From the NCBI GenBank assembly GCA_022508535.1, contig JAFLUZ010000001.1:124001-188000 (forward strand): 64,000 bases of DNA. Direction: 5' to 3'. The stretch comes from Erysipelotrichales bacterium (GTDB lineage Bacteria > Bacillota_I > Bacilli_A > RFN20 > CAG-826). The notes under the pieces were generated by a model. That model saw only the letters and a program-made list of their open reading frames with translations. It had not been told where the DNA came from and made no database searches. This document shows, one piece after another, positions 54,228 through 63,882 of this stretch; the first letter of the stretch is position 1, and each line of letters opens with the position of its first letter. The translations under genes and the position numbers were made by a program.

Positions 54228-54509
54228 ATGAGTTATGAAGATGACGATATAGTAGTTTTAACTACAGCAGATGGAGAAGAAGTTGAATTTGTTGAAATAG
54301 CAGGTATTGCATATAGAGGAAATTTCTATGCGATTTTGCAACCAGTTGAACTTTTAGACGGTATGGATGATGATGAAGCGCTTGTTTTCAAAGTTGAAAG
54401 AAATGCACGTGGCGAAGATAATTTCTTAATTGAAACAGATGAAGAAATTATTGATGCAGTATTTACTGAATACAATAAGCTTCTTGATAAAGAATTAAAT
54501 AAAAGATAA
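54228..54509 (+). CDS. DUF1292 family protein
   Basis: The protein has 93 acidic residues. DIVVLTTADGEEVEFVEIAGI, then FYAILQPVE and ALVFKVERN, are the DUF1292 pattern (YrzB-like). In many Bacilli it accompanies yrrK and ruvX-type genes, but here it stands next to membrane protein genes. Function unknown. Confidence 0.87.
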   Translation: MSYEDDDIVVLTTADGEEVEFVEIAGIAYRGNFYAILQPVELLDGMDDDEALVFKVERNARGEDNFLIETDEEIIDAVFTEYNKLLDKELNKR

Positions 54510-54512
54510 TTC

Positions 54513-54884
54513 ATGAGTATAAAAAGATTATTACTACTGATATTTGGCGCAATTTGGTATGCTTTAACAATTGCACTTTTGGTAAATTTTATAAAGGTGA
54601 TTATTTCAGCGTTTACTGAAATTGAAGTCGAAGGATTGAGTATTTGGGCATATTATTTCTTAAGTTGGCTTCTATGCATATTGCAAGTTATTTTTGTTAT
54701 ATTAACTTGTAGATTTTATCATGTGGATGGCGAGATCGGATTTGGAGGCACTTTAATTGGTATGCTTGTGCGTGGACAGTGGTTAGGAGCTATTATAAGT
54801 CTCCTACTATCTCCACTGTTCCTTATTAAACAGCTAATTGCTTCAATTAAACCTATGTGGTGGCTTATACGTTATAAAGATTAA
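54513..54884 (+). CDS. Small membrane protein of unknown function
   Basis: The protein has 123 residues with four hydrophobic helices, including LTIALLVNFIKVIISAF and WLGAIISLLLSPLFLIKQL. It starts three bases after the DUF1292 gene and is followed by a strong terminator. No motif recognised. Confidence 0.65.
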   Translation: MSIKRLLLLIFGAIWYALTIALLVNFIKVIISAFTEIEVEGLSIWAYYFLSWLLCILQVIFVILTCRFYHVDGEIGFGGTLIGMLVRGQWLGAIISLLLSPLFLIKQLIASIKPMWWLIRYKD

Positions 54885-54929
54885 AAAAGGACTGTTAAGA
54901 AATTAAAAGTTTCTTACAGACCTTTTTTT
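54884..54929. terminator. Long hairpin terminator
   Basis: aaaaggactgttaagaaa pairs with tttcttacagaccttttt with small mismatches, closed by T runs on both sides. It separates convergent genes. Confidence 0.8.
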
Positions 54930-54958
54930 GTGAAATATTATATTAGTATCATGGCTAA

Positions 54959-56191
54959 TTATAAGTTAATACCATTCTTTTTTAATAGTTCTCTAGCAGA
55001 TTCAACGCTATCGACACCTGTTTTATTTTTGATTGGAGCAAATTCCTTTTCTCTTTCTACCTCAAATGGTAAACAACTTCCCATTAGTTTGATCATATCT
55101 AAAATTAGTGTTTCAAATTTATAGCCGTTTTCTTGCTCTGGTTTAACCAAATTACCATTATCGTCAAGATGAGGGATTTTCTTTTTAACGATATGAACTG
55201 GAATGCGTTCACTTGCAATTTCGCGTAGCTTAGGCAAATTGAAAAGATAGTTAAGAATTACACCGAAAGAATAAGCAAGATTTCCATCATCGCCAATTTG
55301 ATTTGCCATTTCATCAGTCAATTCATAGTACTCAATTACTGAAGGAAGTCCATCTTCAAGACACAATACGCCAACACGCTCACTAGGACTACATTTACGT
55401 ACTACTTTAGCTCCACTATTAAGTCCGCTTGCAATTGTTGCACCAATAAAAATAGGATCTGCAATGCGTTGTAATACATTATCTACTGCAAATACATTTA
55501 GCCATTCTAGTTCAGGGAAATCTTTTAAAACATCTGCATTTTCCAAAGAAGAATACCAACCACCATTTCCATTAGGTGAAAGTGCTAGTTTTGCTTTTTC
55601 TTCTAGTAATAGTTTACCATTAAAATCTACACTTGGTGCCATTTCTTGAACAAAGAAACGAACATGGCTTTTTGGATATCCAAAGTAATTATGTTGTTCA
55701 AAGAAGTCTTTAGTATCTTTATCGTTTTTTTCACTTGTCATTATGAATAATGGCACAAAAGTATCACATTTTTTGCATACATTGAGCAAATTTGAAATAA
55801 GTTGTTCAAATATATATAGTGGTTTAGTTAAACCGATATCGTATGTGCCTTTAGGAGCATCTGATCCAAGGCGAGTGCCTTGCCCACCGGCTAATAAGAC
55901 AGCCCCAACTTTTCCATTCTTTATAGCCTCTTTCCCAATTTGCATATACATATCACTTTGATTTTGTATATCATTTAAAGATAATCCTTTGATTGGCTGT
56001 ACTTTTCCTTTTCCGCTTAAATCTTCAGGATTTTTCCATAATTTCAAAGAGTTCCAATCGATGGATTTTAATTGAGAGACAAGATAGTTACGATCTTCTT
56101 CACTTAAATCATTAAGAATAGGTAAAAGATGTTCTTGACCTTCATTTTTTAGTTTTTCAATTATGTCTTTCATTTTATTTTGACCTACCAT
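54959..56191 (-). CDS. UDP-sugar (UDP-N-acetylglucosamine/UDP-glucose type) pyrophosphorylase
   Basis: The protein has 410 residues. LLAGGQGTRLGSDAPKGTYD is the UDPGP signature; PLFIMTSEKND and PNGNGGWY are the UTP and sugar loops. This eukaryote-like UDPGP family, found in several gut Bacillota, makes UDP-sugars from sugar 1-phosphates, the product of the mutase at 37266. The ATG at 56191 is used, but ATG 56173 is equally possible. Sugar specificity is not certain. Confidence 0.88.
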   Translation of the reverse strand: MVGQNKMKDIIEKLKNEGQEHLLPILNDLSEEDRNYLVSQLKSIDWNSLKLWKNPEDLSGKGKVQPIKGLSLNDIQNQSDMYMQIGKEAIKNGKVGAVLLAGGQGTRLGSDAPKGTYDIGLTKPLYIFEQLISNLLNVCKKCDTFVPLFIMTSEKNDKDTKDFFEQHNYFGYPKSHVRFFVQEMAPSVDFNGKLLLEEKAKLALSPNGNGGWYSSLENADVLKDFPELEWLNVFAVDNVLQRIADPIFIGATIASGLNSGAKVVRKCSPSERVGVLCLEDGLPSVIEYYELTDEMANQIGDDGNLAYSFGVILNYLFNLPKLREIASERIPVHIVKKKIPHLDDNGNLVKPEQENGYKFETLILDMIKLMGSCLPFEVEREKEFAPIKNKTGVDSVESARELLKKNGINL

Positions 56192-56215
56192 TTCATAAGT
56201 TATGAATAAAATTGA

Positions 56216-56306
56216 TGGCGGAGAAAGGGGGATTTGAACCCCCGCTAGACTTGCATCTACTGCTAGTTTTCGAAACTAGTCCCTTCAGCCGCTTGGGTAT
56301 TTCTCC
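56216..56306 (-). tRNA. tRNA-Ser (anticodon CGA)
   Basis: The 91-base class II tRNA pairs GGAGAAA and TTTCTCC, with anticodon stem CTAGT/ACTAG and loop TTCGAAA giving CGA, a long variable arm, GGTTCAAATCC-type T arm and an encoded CCA end. It is a close relative of the GGA gene at 33821. Confidence 0.95.
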
Positions 56307-56404
56307 ACACCTCCAGTATTATAACATATTTCAAAAAAATTGAGTAAAAAACTTGAATAATGTATAATATATAAAATTTTTGAGGGAATGTGTGAGGTGT
56401 AGGT

Positions 56405-57436
56405 ATGATTGAACTTGTTGAAAGGCAAGATATTGTAAAATTTAAAATAAAAGAATTGTTAAAATTTGTTGACGAAAACGAATTAACTTATTGTTCAAAT
56501 GATTTAAAAATATTAGTGCATGAAATAAAAGGTCTTTGTGGTTTGTTTGGCTATGGAGACCTTTTTATATTGTTTTATGAAATCGAAAAGACAATTTTAT
56601 CAAAGAACTTTGAAATGTTTAAGTATGAGATTGAAAAATTAAAGCAATATAATTTAGAAGTAATAAAAGAAAATAATATTACTATTTCCTGTAGACATGT
56701 GTATAAATATGAGATTTGCTTTTATTTTACTAACATCAAAAGATTTAATGAAATTATTAATTTGATAGGTGATTGTACAATAATCGTTCATTCAAAAATG
56801 TGTAACAACAAAATCATTTTATATGTTTTATCATATTGTGATATTAATACTATAAAACTACTTAGTAAAAGTTATCTAATATCAGTCAAGGAACGCGCGA
56901 AATTTCCAATTAGAAAAAAAGATAATTTTTTAAGTTATTTATGTAGAAATAGTGAACACTTTGACAATAACTATTTACATTTATTTTTGTTAGAAAGTAT
57001 TGCAAATATTGCAAAAATTGCCGATAAAAAGTTCAAATTTACTTATAAATCAAATAACTTTATTTTGAATAATAATTTTCTAAGTGATTTTTATATTGTT
57101 TTTACGGAGTTGATAAAAAACATTTTTTCTCATAGTGGTAGAAAAGATTTTGAATTAGTTACAATTAAATGTTTTAAAAACAATAAATATATTTTAATTG
57201 AGACATATAATCGTGGTAATAAGATCAAAAAGAAATATAAATCCAATATATTTGAGAATCACTTTTCAACATCCAAATTAAATGGATTATCAGGGCAAGG
57301 TATTGGATTATATGATGTAAATAGGTTGTTATCTCATAATAACGGGAAAATACATTTTAAAAATAGATTTAGAGGAGTTTCTTTTTTTATAAAAATACCT
57401 GTTAGTAAATATTGTGTAAAACTATCAAATCATTAA
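56405..57436 (+). CDS. Histidine-kinase-like protein with Hpt-like N-terminus and HATPase domain
   Basis: The protein has 343 residues. His39 in LVHEIKGLCGLFGY matches the HxxKG phosphotransfer motif of Hpt domains. The C-terminal 130 residues form a GHKL ATPase: ELIKNIFSHSG (N box) and GQGIGLYDVNRLL (G2 box), though the G1 loop is weak. No membrane segment, DHp helix pair or receiver is present. CheA shares an Hpt plus ATPase layout, but its P2/P3/P5 parts are not seen. It is followed 55 bases later by a degenerate GGDEF-EAL gene, a likely partner. Confidence 0.7.
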   Translation: MIELVERQDIVKFKIKELLKFVDENELTYCSNDLKILVHEIKGLCGLFGYGDLFILFYEIEKTILSKNFEMFKYEIEKLKQYNLEVIKENNITISCRHVYKYEICFYFTNIKRFNEIINLIGDCTIIVHSKMCNNKIILYVLSYCDINTIKLLSKSYLISVKERAKFPIRKKDNFLSYLCRNSEHFDNNYLHLFLLESIANIAKIADKKFKFTYKSNNFILNNNFLSDFYIVFTELIKNIFSHSGRKDFELVTIKCFKNNKYILIETYNRGNKIKKKYKSNIFENHFSTSKLNGLSGQGIGLYDVNRLLSHNNGKIHFKNRFRGVSFFIKIPVSKYCVKLSNH

Positions 57437-57491
57437 AAAACTTCTTTTACTTAAATTATATACAAGTATATAATATTAACAGGTGATTTTA

Positions 57492-59240
57492 GTGAATTAT
57501 AAATTTTTAGTAGATTCAAATGATAACATGTTATATATAGTTTTGCTAATTATTTTAGCAATCACTACTTTTATAGTGCTTATAGTTTACTTTTTCGTTT
57601 CTCGTAAAAATGAAAATCATAAAGATAAATATAATTTTGCTAAAAACACTATCCGTGTGATAACAATTAATTACAAAACAGGAGCAGTAAAATATTTTGA
57701 TAAGAATAATATATCTGCTCAACACGAATGTACATTTTCACAATTTTTGGAATTTTATTCTGTCGAAGATGGAGTGCGTATTGAAAAATGGCTAGAAGAA
57801 TTATTTTATTCTAAAAAAGATGTTAGTGATTATTTAGAAGCAGATACCATTGTTGATGATGAGAAACGTACATACTTTTCTTTCTTGCAAGTTAAGCAAA
57901 TAGATAAAAAGAGAAGAATTCTTCATCTTGAAAAGTGCATTATGAAAAATATGGATATTAAGCAATTTGATAACAGTAAAGATAAGAAAAGAATAACAAC
58001 TACAAACATCGATCAAATGTTCACTATTGAAAACCTTAAAGATAAAAACAAGGGATCATTTTTGTATGTGTCAATACGAAACACTAAACTTCAAGATGAT
58101 GATGATGATAAAGTTGATTCTATGCTTTTTACTTCTATTAAAAATATAATCATACCTTATTTAAAAAGTAATTGTTCGATTGCGGACTATTCTCAATCGG
58201 CATTTACAATCTTTTACCCCGGAATTAGCAAAAGAAGAAACTTATTAAGAATGATGCAAGGAATATCCAAAACTATTGCAAGATATTTAGAAATAAATTC
58301 TTATGTAGAAAAATACACATATGCGATTTCTGGTTGTATCTTGAATAGTGAATTATCATCGTATAAAAAACTTGTGCGTGTGACTAGATCGATTTCACCG
58401 CTTGCATTTAATCACCCGAATCACTTTATGATATATGATGAGAATATTGTTTCAGATAATGATGTTACTACATCTTATGAAAGTGAATTTAATAGCCTTA
58501 TTGAGAAGAAAGATTTTAAAATATTTTTCCAACCAATTGTGGATATAACAAAAGGTTCGTTACTTGCCTACTCATCAACAATTGTTTGTAATAACACTAT
58601 TTTCGGAGGAGATATTCAGGAATTAAAAGAATATGCTTATAAAATGGGGAAAAATAAAGAACTATTCTCATTATTTAATAAGAGAATTCTTGCTAGATAT
58701 AAAAATGAGAATAATTCAAAAGTAAAATTAATATATAACGTTTCAGTATTAGAAAAAGATTTTATCGCAAAAAGTTTTTCGCACGTTAATAATTTAGAAA
58801 CAGAAAACATTATTTTAGCTTTTAATGAAATCGAACTTTCAGAATGGCTCCAAGATGAAGCAGAAATCGTTGAGACTTTAGAAAATTTAAAAGAACATGG
58901 TTTTGCTTTATCTCTAGTGATTAGTAGAAAAGAATCGCTGTTAACAAGCGAAATAATGCAATTATTTGATTACTTTATCATTGATAGAGAACTTACTAGA
59001 GCGTGTAGCAAACTTGGAAGATCAATTCTTATTGTTCACGCAATTATTGAAGAATTAAAAAATTATCAAAAAGATATCATTGCTTATGATTTAGATACAA
59101 CAAACTCATTATATCTTTTAACAAAAATGGGTATTAATCTCGTATCTAGTAATTTAATTAGTCAAAGTGATGAAATGATTTTGCCAATTGACACTAAGAG
59201 ACTTGAAAAAGTAATGTCAACAGTAAAGGGCAAAAATTAG
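57492..59240 (+). CDS. Degenerate GGDEF-EAL protein with N-terminal membrane helix
   Basis: The protein has 582 residues from the GTG at 57492 (aggtgat site); a GTG at 57483 is also in frame. One membrane helix lies near 20-40. A GGDEF-like region (about 170-325) has no GGDEF motif. The C-terminal 250 residues begin [20 protein letters not shown] and resemble an EAL fold, but the EAL triplet and later metal-binding acidic residues are replaced. It probably binds c-di-GMP or a partner instead of turning it over. It ends 11 bases before proS. Confidence 0.75.
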   Translation: MNYKFLVDSNDNMLYIVLLIILAITTFIVLIVYFFVSRKNENHKDKYNFAKNTIRVITINYKTGAVKYFDKNNISAQHECTFSQFLEFYSVEDGVRIEKWLEELFYSKKDVSDYLEADTIVDDEKRTYFSFLQVKQIDKKRRILHLEKCIMKNMDIKQFDNSKDKKRITTTNIDQMFTIENLKDKNKGSFLYVSIRNTKLQDDDDDKVDSMLFTSIKNIIIPYLKSNCSIADYSQSAFTIFYPGISKRRNLLRMMQGISKTIARYLEINSYVEKYTYAISGCILNSELSSYKKLVRVTRSISPLAFNHPNHFMIYDENIVSDNDVTTSYESEFNSLIEKKDFKIFFQPIVDITKGSLLAYSSTIVCNNTIFGGDIQELKEYAYKMGKNKELFSLFNKRILARYKNENNSKVKLIYNVSVLEKDFIAKSFSHVNNLETENIILAFNEIELSEWLQDEAEIVETLENLKEHGFALSLVISRKESLLTSEIMQLFDYFIIDRELTRACSKLGRSILIVHAIIEELKNYQKDIIAYDLDTTNSLYLLTKMGINLVSSNLISQSDEMILPIDTKRLEKVMSTVKGKN

Positions 59241-59251
59241 GAGGTTTATTT

Positions 59252-60685
59252 ATGGGAATGGAAACAAAAAATGATGCTATAACATCACGCGATGTTGATT
59301 TTGCTCAATGGTATACGGATGTATGTCGTAAAGCCGAATTGATGGATTATTCATCAGTAAAAGGATTTATTATTTATCGACCATATGGTTATGCTATTTG
59401 GGAGCAAATACAGAAATATTTAGATGAAAGATTTAAGGCTACTGGACACGAAAATGTCTATATGCCAATGGTTATACCAGAATCTCTCTTGCAAAAAGAA
59501 AAAGACCATGTTGAAGGATTTGCACCAGAATGTGCAATTGTCACTATTGGTGGACAAAACGAATTAGAAGAACGTTTAATTGTACGTCCAACAAGTGAAA
59601 CTCTATTCTGTGAACACTTTGCAAAAATCGTATCATCATATCGAGATTTACCAAAGAAATACAATCAATGGTGTTCGGTTGTAAGATGGGAAAAAACAAC
59701 TCGTCCATTCTTACGTGGATCAGAATTTTTATGGCAAGAAGGCCATACAATTCATCGCACAAAAGAAGAAGCAAAGCATGAAACTTTAATGATGCTAGAT
59801 GTCTATAAAGACATGGGAAAAGATTTATTAGCTATTCCTTTTGTCACTGGACAAAAGACCGAAAAAGAAAAATTTGCAGGAGCAGAAGAAACATATACTA
59901 TTGAAGCATTGATGCATGATGGAAAAGCCTTACAAAGTGGAACTACACATTATTTTGGTGATGGTTTTGCAAAAGCATTTGGAATTACTTATCAAGACCA
60001 AGATGGAAAAGTAAAACATGTACATCAAACATCTTGGGGCGTTTCAACTCGTTTGATAGGTGCAATTATTATGGTACATGGTGACGATAATGGTCTTGTT
60101 TTACCACCACTTGTCGCACCAACTCAAATTGTTATTGTTCCTATTCAACAAGCAAAACCTGGAATTGTAGCAAAATGTACTGAAATTAAACATCGTCTAG
60201 AGAAACTAGGTTATCGTGTTAAATTTGACGATAGTGATCGCACACCTGGTTGGAAGTTTGCAGAATATGAAATGAAAGGTATCCCTTTAAGAGTTGAACT
60301 TGGACCACGCGATTTAGAAAACAATAAAGTTGTGTTATGTAAGCGTAATACTGGTGAAAAGATTCAAACATCAATCGATGAGTTAGAAGAAGTTGTGCCA
60401 CAAATGCTCAAGACAATACATGAGGAAATGTATCAAAAAGCATTAGATCAATTGCTTCATAGTGTAAATGAAGCACATACATATGATGAGTTTAAAGAAG
60501 TCATCAATAAGGGTGGCTATGTTAAGATGATGTGGTGTGGAGATGAAGCTTGCGAGAATAAGATTAAAGAAGACACTAATGCAACATCAAGATGTATGCC
60601 ATTTGATCAAAGACCAATTGGTGATACTTGCCCAGTGTGTGGCAAGAAAGCAAGCAAGGTTGTTTTGTTTGCTAAAGCTTACTAG
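59252..60685 (+). CDS. proS: Prolyl-tRNA synthetase, ProS type 3 (archaeal/eukaryotic-like)
   Basis: The protein has 477 residues. Class II motifs are visible: [11 protein letters not shown] (motif 1), [20 protein letters not shown] (motif 2), and a class II motif 3-type glycine-rich stretch near [14 protein letters not shown]. There is no YbaK editing insertion, and a C-terminal zinc-binding domain ([18 protein letters not shown]) is present. This form occurs in Mollicutes, Clostridia and others. ATG at 59252 has a perfect taggagg. Confidence 0.95.
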   Translation: MGMETKNDAITSRDVDFAQWYTDVCRKAELMDYSSVKGFIIYRPYGYAIWEQIQKYLDERFKATGHENVYMPMVIPESLLQKEKDHVEGFAPECAIVTIGGQNELEERLIVRPTSETLFCEHFAKIVSSYRDLPKKYNQWCSVVRWEKTTRPFLRGSEFLWQEGHTIHRTKEEAKHETLMMLDVYKDMGKDLLAIPFVTGQKTEKEKFAGAEETYTIEALMHDGKALQSGTTHYFGDGFAKAFGITYQDQDGKVKHVHQTSWGVSTRLIGAIIMVHGDDNGLVLPPLVAPTQIVIVPIQQAKPGIVAKCTEIKHRLEKLGYRVKFDDSDRTPGWKFAEYEMKGIPLRVELGPRDLENNKVVLCKRNTGEKIQTSIDELEEVVPQMLKTIHEEMYQKALDQLLHSVNEAHTYDEFKEVINKGGYVKMMWCGDEACENKIKEDTNATSRCMPFDQRPIGDTCPVCGKKASKVVLFAKAY

Positions 60686-60746
60686 AAATTTTTACTTAAT
60701 AATGATTGTAATAATTTGTTTGATATGCTATCATTATTAAGTCCTT

Positions 60747-60837
60747 GGAGCAATACCCAAGTTGGTGAAGGGGCGTCCCTGCTAAGGACGTAGATCGGGT
60801 AACTGGTGCGAGAGTTCGAGTCTCTCTTGCTCCGCCA
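60747..60837 (+). tRNA. tRNA-Ser (anticodon GCT)
   Basis: The 91-base class II tRNA pairs GGAGCAA with TTGCTCC, has anticodon stem CGTCC/GGACG and loop CTGCTAA (anticodon GCT), a long variable arm, T loop GTTCGAGTC and an encoded CCA. A terminator follows in 13 bases. Confidence 0.95.
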
Positions 60838-60849
60838 TTTAAAAAAATT

Positions 60850-60880
60850 GTGACAATGTAATACATTGTCACTTTTTTTT
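60850..60880 (+). terminator. Terminator after tRNA-Ser(GCT)
   Basis: gtgacaatg/cattgtcac with a five-base loop followed by eight T. Confidence 0.9.
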
Positions 60881-60951
60881 GTCTACTAACATATTTTAAG
60901 GTTGTAATTATTGCTTTAATAAGGTATCATTCAAAAAAGGGAGTATTGTTT

Positions 60952-61644
60952 ATGTCGGTAAAAAGTGAAAATAAAAGATGGTTTAAAGTATATAAAAAAA
61001 TTGTAAGTATATTTTTTAGTAAACCAAAATTTGTATATCTTGGAGAAAAGATTTCAGAACCATCCCTTATTTTAAGTAATCATGTAGGCGCAAAAGCTCC
61101 TGTTAGATGGGAAATTTATTTCGAATACAGCTTTAGATTTTGGGGTGTATCAGATATGACACAAGGAGCTAAAGCTGTTCATAAGTATTTAACTACTACA
61201 TATTTTCATCAAAAAAAGCATTTTAACAAGTTCTTTGCATGGCTTATTGGTACAATTGCTACACCTTTTGTTAATCTTTTTTATCGCGGTATGAATTTAA
61301 TCCCAACATATGATGATATTAAATTTGCAATTACAATACGTGAAAGTGTAAAAACCATTCAAAATGGCTCAAATTTAATTATTTTCCCGGAGGATTCTTC
61401 AAAAGGTTATAAAGATCACTTAACTCATTTCTTTTCAGGGTTTGTGACATTGGCGGAAACTATCCTAAAAAAAGGTATAGATATTCCAATATTTACTGCG
61501 TATTATCAAAAACATAAAAACACCTTCGTTATTGATAAAGGTGTTAGATATTCTAGACTTAAAGAGTTATATAAAGAACCGGACGCTATCGCATTAGCGA
61601 TGAAAAATAGAGTAAACGAATTGGCTGAAGAACATAGTAATTAG
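60952..61644 (+). CDS. PlsC-like lysophospholipid acyltransferase-family protein
   Basis: The protein has 230 residues from the ATG at 60952 (aaaggga site). LILSNHVGAKAPVRW corresponds to the HX4D catalytic motif, LFYRGMNLIP to the second and NLIIFPEDSSKGY to the FPEG-type third motif. The Asp of HX4D is Ala here, so normal acyl transfer is doubtful. One or two hydrophobic stretches (FAWLIGTIATPFVNLF) suit membrane attachment. Confidence 0.7.
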   Translation: MSVKSENKRWFKVYKKIVSIFFSKPKFVYLGEKISEPSLILSNHVGAKAPVRWEIYFEYSFRFWGVSDMTQGAKAVHKYLTTTYFHQKKHFNKFFAWLIGTIATPFVNLFYRGMNLIPTYDDIKFAITIRESVKTIQNGSNLIIFPEDSSKGYKDHLTHFFSGFVTLAETILKKGIDIPIFTAYYQKHKNTFVIDKGVRYSRLKELYKEPDAIALAMKNRVNELAEEHSN

Positions 61645-62340
61645 TTAAATATATTTATGCTCTTTTAAAAATTCTAATAAACTTTTTGATGCAATTCCTC
61701 GATGGGAAATTGCATTTTTTTCATCTTCGGATAAATCGGCGAATGATTTTTTGTAACCCTCTGGAATGAATATTGGGTCATAACCAAATCCATTTAAACC
61801 ATTAGATGTTTTAGCAATTTCACCACGCACGACTCCTTCAAAAAATAATGGTCCTGCTTCTAAATTAACTAATGTTATGACACAATGGAATTGTGCTTTG
61901 CGATTATTTTTATCTTTTAACATATCAAAAATTGCTAAGAACTTTTCTTCATATGTGTGGTCGCTCATAAAACGTGAAGAATAAATTCCTGGAAAACCAT
62001 CAAGTGCATCTATTTCTAAACCTGAGTCATCAGCAATTACAAGATTATTTGTTAACTCTGCAACAGCTTTAGCTTTAATTAAAGAGTTTTCTTTAAATGT
62101 TTTTCCGTTTTCTTCAGGATCTACATTAATATTTGCATCATTTAATGACATAATTTCAATATTTGGGTAATCATTAAAGATTTCTTTATACTCTTTGATT
62201 TTGTGTTGGTTATTGCTACTTATAACTATTTTTAACTTATTTTTAGAATTAACCCTAGTTTTTTCAATATGATTTTTTGCTCGTAATTTATCAAATATTT
62301 TTTTGCGTATTCCATTTTGTTTCATAATTAACCTCGACAT
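61645..62340 (-). CDS. rdgB: XTP/dITP diphosphatase (RdgB/HAM1 family)
   Basis: The protein has 231 residues. VISSNNQHKIKEYKEIF, IADDSGLEIDALDGFPGIYS and GFGYDPIFIPEGY are the family motifs for cleaning ITP and XTP from the nucleotide pool. About 36 basic residues precede the normal start, so the protein may be extended or begin at a downstream non-ATG codon. Its stop is next to that of the convergent acyltransferase-like gene. Confidence 0.93.
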   Translation of the reverse strand: MSRLIMKQNGIRKKIFDKLRAKNHIEKTRVNSKNKLKIVISSNNQHKIKEYKEIFNDYPNIEIMSLNDANINVDPEENGKTFKENSLIKAKAVAELTNNLVIADDSGLEIDALDGFPGIYSSRFMSDHTYEEKFLAIFDMLKDKNNRKAQFHCVITLVNLEAGPLFFEGVVRGEIAKTSNGLNGFGYDPIFIPEGYKKSFADLSEDEKNAISHRGIASKSLLEFLKEHKYI

Positions 62341-62453
62341 ATTCTATATTAATTATATCAAAGTAGAGCAGTTATAAAATATTAAAAATTATTTGTTATA
62401 TATTATTGCACATTTATTGATTATATGATTTTATATATGCTATCATTTATTGG

Positions 62454-63152
62454 ATGAAATTAGGAAATTTAAACAAAATGAGAAACGCTATTGAAGTAAT
62501 CTTTAAAAACAAAAAAATGAATCCATCCAAACTAATTGGATATGGTTTTGAATTGAAAAACTTAAATTATGTTTACCATAAAGTATTAAGTGACTATGAT
62601 TTTGAATTAATAGTGGAGATCACAGAAAATGGCGAAGTATCCACAAAAATGATAGATTTATCGACAAATGAATTATATACTTTGCATCTTATAGATAACG
62701 CTGTTGGAAATTTTGTAGGGCAAATAAGAAATTCGTATGAAAATATTCTTACAGAAATTGCGAAAAAATGTTTTGATGATAATATATATAAAACTATGCA
62801 AAGTCAAAGTATAATTTCGTACGTAAATGATAAATATGGCGATGAATTAGAATTTCTATGGGAGAAGTTTCCAGATACCTCTGTTTTGAGACGAAAAGAT
62901 AATAAGAAGTGGTATGGTGTATTAATGACTGTATCCAAAAGTAAATTAGGTATAGATTCTGATGAAATTGTAGAGATTATTGATGTGCGAGCAAAAACTG
63001 AAGACTTGCCTTTTATAATTGACAATAAAAAATATTTTCCTGGTTATCACATGAATAAAAAACATTGGATAACAATTATTCTTGATGATTATAATTTTTG
63101 TGAAGACATTTTTTCTTTAGTTGATAAAAGTTATAATTTAGCCAATAAATAA
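62454..63152 (+). CDS. MmcQ/YjbR-family protein with N-terminal extension
   Basis: The protein has 232 residues. The C-terminal 115 residues contain FPDTSVLRRKDNKKWYGVLM, IDNKKYFPGYHMNKKHW and TIILDD, the MmcQ/YjbR double-wing fold. The N-terminal 110 residues are a separate domain of unknown type. The start at 62454 has no ribosome site, and a possible -10 (tatgct) lies 13 bases upstream, so the mRNA may be almost leaderless. Function unknown. Confidence 0.8.
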   Translation: MKLGNLNKMRNAIEVIFKNKKMNPSKLIGYGFELKNLNYVYHKVLSDYDFELIVEITENGEVSTKMIDLSTNELYTLHLIDNAVGNFVGQIRNSYENILTEIAKKCFDDNIYKTMQSQSIISYVNDKYGDELEFLWEKFPDTSVLRRKDNKKWYGVLMTVSKSKLGIDSDEIVEIIDVRAKTEDLPFIIDNKKYFPGYHMNKKHWITIILDDYNFCEDIFSLVDKSYNLANK

Positions 63153-63156
63153 AAAA

Positions 63157-63263
63157 GAGGAATAAATCTCTCCCAACGAATCATGATGACAATAAGTCAT
63201 TCTTATCAAACACGTCCAAGATTCGACTCCCTCTGGGGTTTCTTCTGCTTTGAATTTAATTAT
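63157..63263 (-). ncRNA. Possible structured small RNA
   Basis: In this non-coding stretch, cgaatc (63178-63183) can pair with gattcg near 63222-63227, enclosing a small atgac/gtcat hairpin. A gaggaataaatctc hairpin at the left end, followed on the minus strand by a T run, looks like a terminator, and a TATAAT lies at 63263-63258 on the minus strand. No Rfam family was recognised. Direction and existence of a transcript are inferred. Confidence 0.35.
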
Positions 63264-63308
63264 ATCATATAACCAAAATATAAAATGATAGAAAGAATAT
63301 TAATGAAA

Positions 63309-63338
63309 TAAAAAAGCCCGATATAATCGGACTTTTTT
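63309..63338 (-). terminator. Terminator of the tRNA-Asp/tRNA-Gly unit
   Basis: agcccgat/atcggact is closed by a T run on the minus strand, eight bases after the CCA end of tRNA-Gly. Confidence 0.8.
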
Positions 63339-63345
63339 ATTAGAA

Positions 63346-63419
63346 TGGAGCAGGTGACGGGAATCGAACCCGCATAATCAGCTTGGAAGGCTGATGTTCT
63401 ACCACTGAACTACACCTGC
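63346..63419 (-). tRNA. tRNA-Gly (anticodon TCC)
   Basis: The 74-base tRNA pairs GCAGGTG with CACCTGC, has anticodon loop CTTCCAA (TCC), T arm GGGTTCGATTCCC and an encoded CCA end. It lies seven bases from tRNA-Asp, so the two are co-transcribed. Confidence 0.96.
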
Positions 63420-63426
63420 AAGATAA

Positions 63427-63502
63427 TGGCGGACCAGACGGGAATCGAACCCGCGGTCTCTTCCGTGACAGGGAAGCATGTTAACCGCTACACCACTGGT
63501 CC
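63427..63502 (-). tRNA. tRNA-Asp (anticodon GTC)
   Basis: The 76-base tRNA pairs GGACCAG with CTGGTCC, has anticodon stem CTTCC/GGAAG with loop CTGTCAC (GTC) and an encoded CCA end. First of the two-tRNA unit. Confidence 0.96.
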
Positions 63503-63558
63503 ATGCAATTTGCTGTGCTAGTAAATATTACCATATATCGTAGAAAAATCAAGATTTT

Positions 63559-63870
63559 TTAGAAAGTTTTTTCAATTAAATGTTTTAAAGAGTCTTTTGG
63601 TAAGAAACCAACTTGCTTTTTTAATTCTTGTCCATCTTTAATTAAGATAAGTGTAGGTATGGAAAAAACTGTATATCTCTCTGCGAGTTCACCGAGATCA
63701 TCTACATTAATTTTTCCGATTTTCAAATCATTGACCTCTTGGTCTAAATCCTCAAGAACTGGAGCAAGCATTTTGCATGGTCCACACCAATTAGCGTAGA
63801 AATCAATAATTACTTTCCCTTCTTTGATGAATTCTTCAAATTCTTCAACTGTTTCAATGTGTTTTAGCAT
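63559..63870 (-). CDS. trxA: Thioredoxin
   Basis: The protein has 103 residues. FYANWCGPCKMLAPVLE holds the redox pair Cys29 and Cys32, and the cis-proline segment FSIPTLILIKDG follows. It reduces disulfides in the cytoplasm. ATG at 63870 has an aaggaga that overlaps the end of the upstream gene. Confidence 0.96.
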   Translation of the reverse strand: MLKHIETVEEFEEFIKEGKVIIDFYANWCGPCKMLAPVLEDLDQEVNDLKIGKINVDDLGELAERYTVFSIPTLILIKDGQELKKQVGFLPKDSLKHLIEKTF

Positions 63871-63882
63871 AACGTTATCTCC

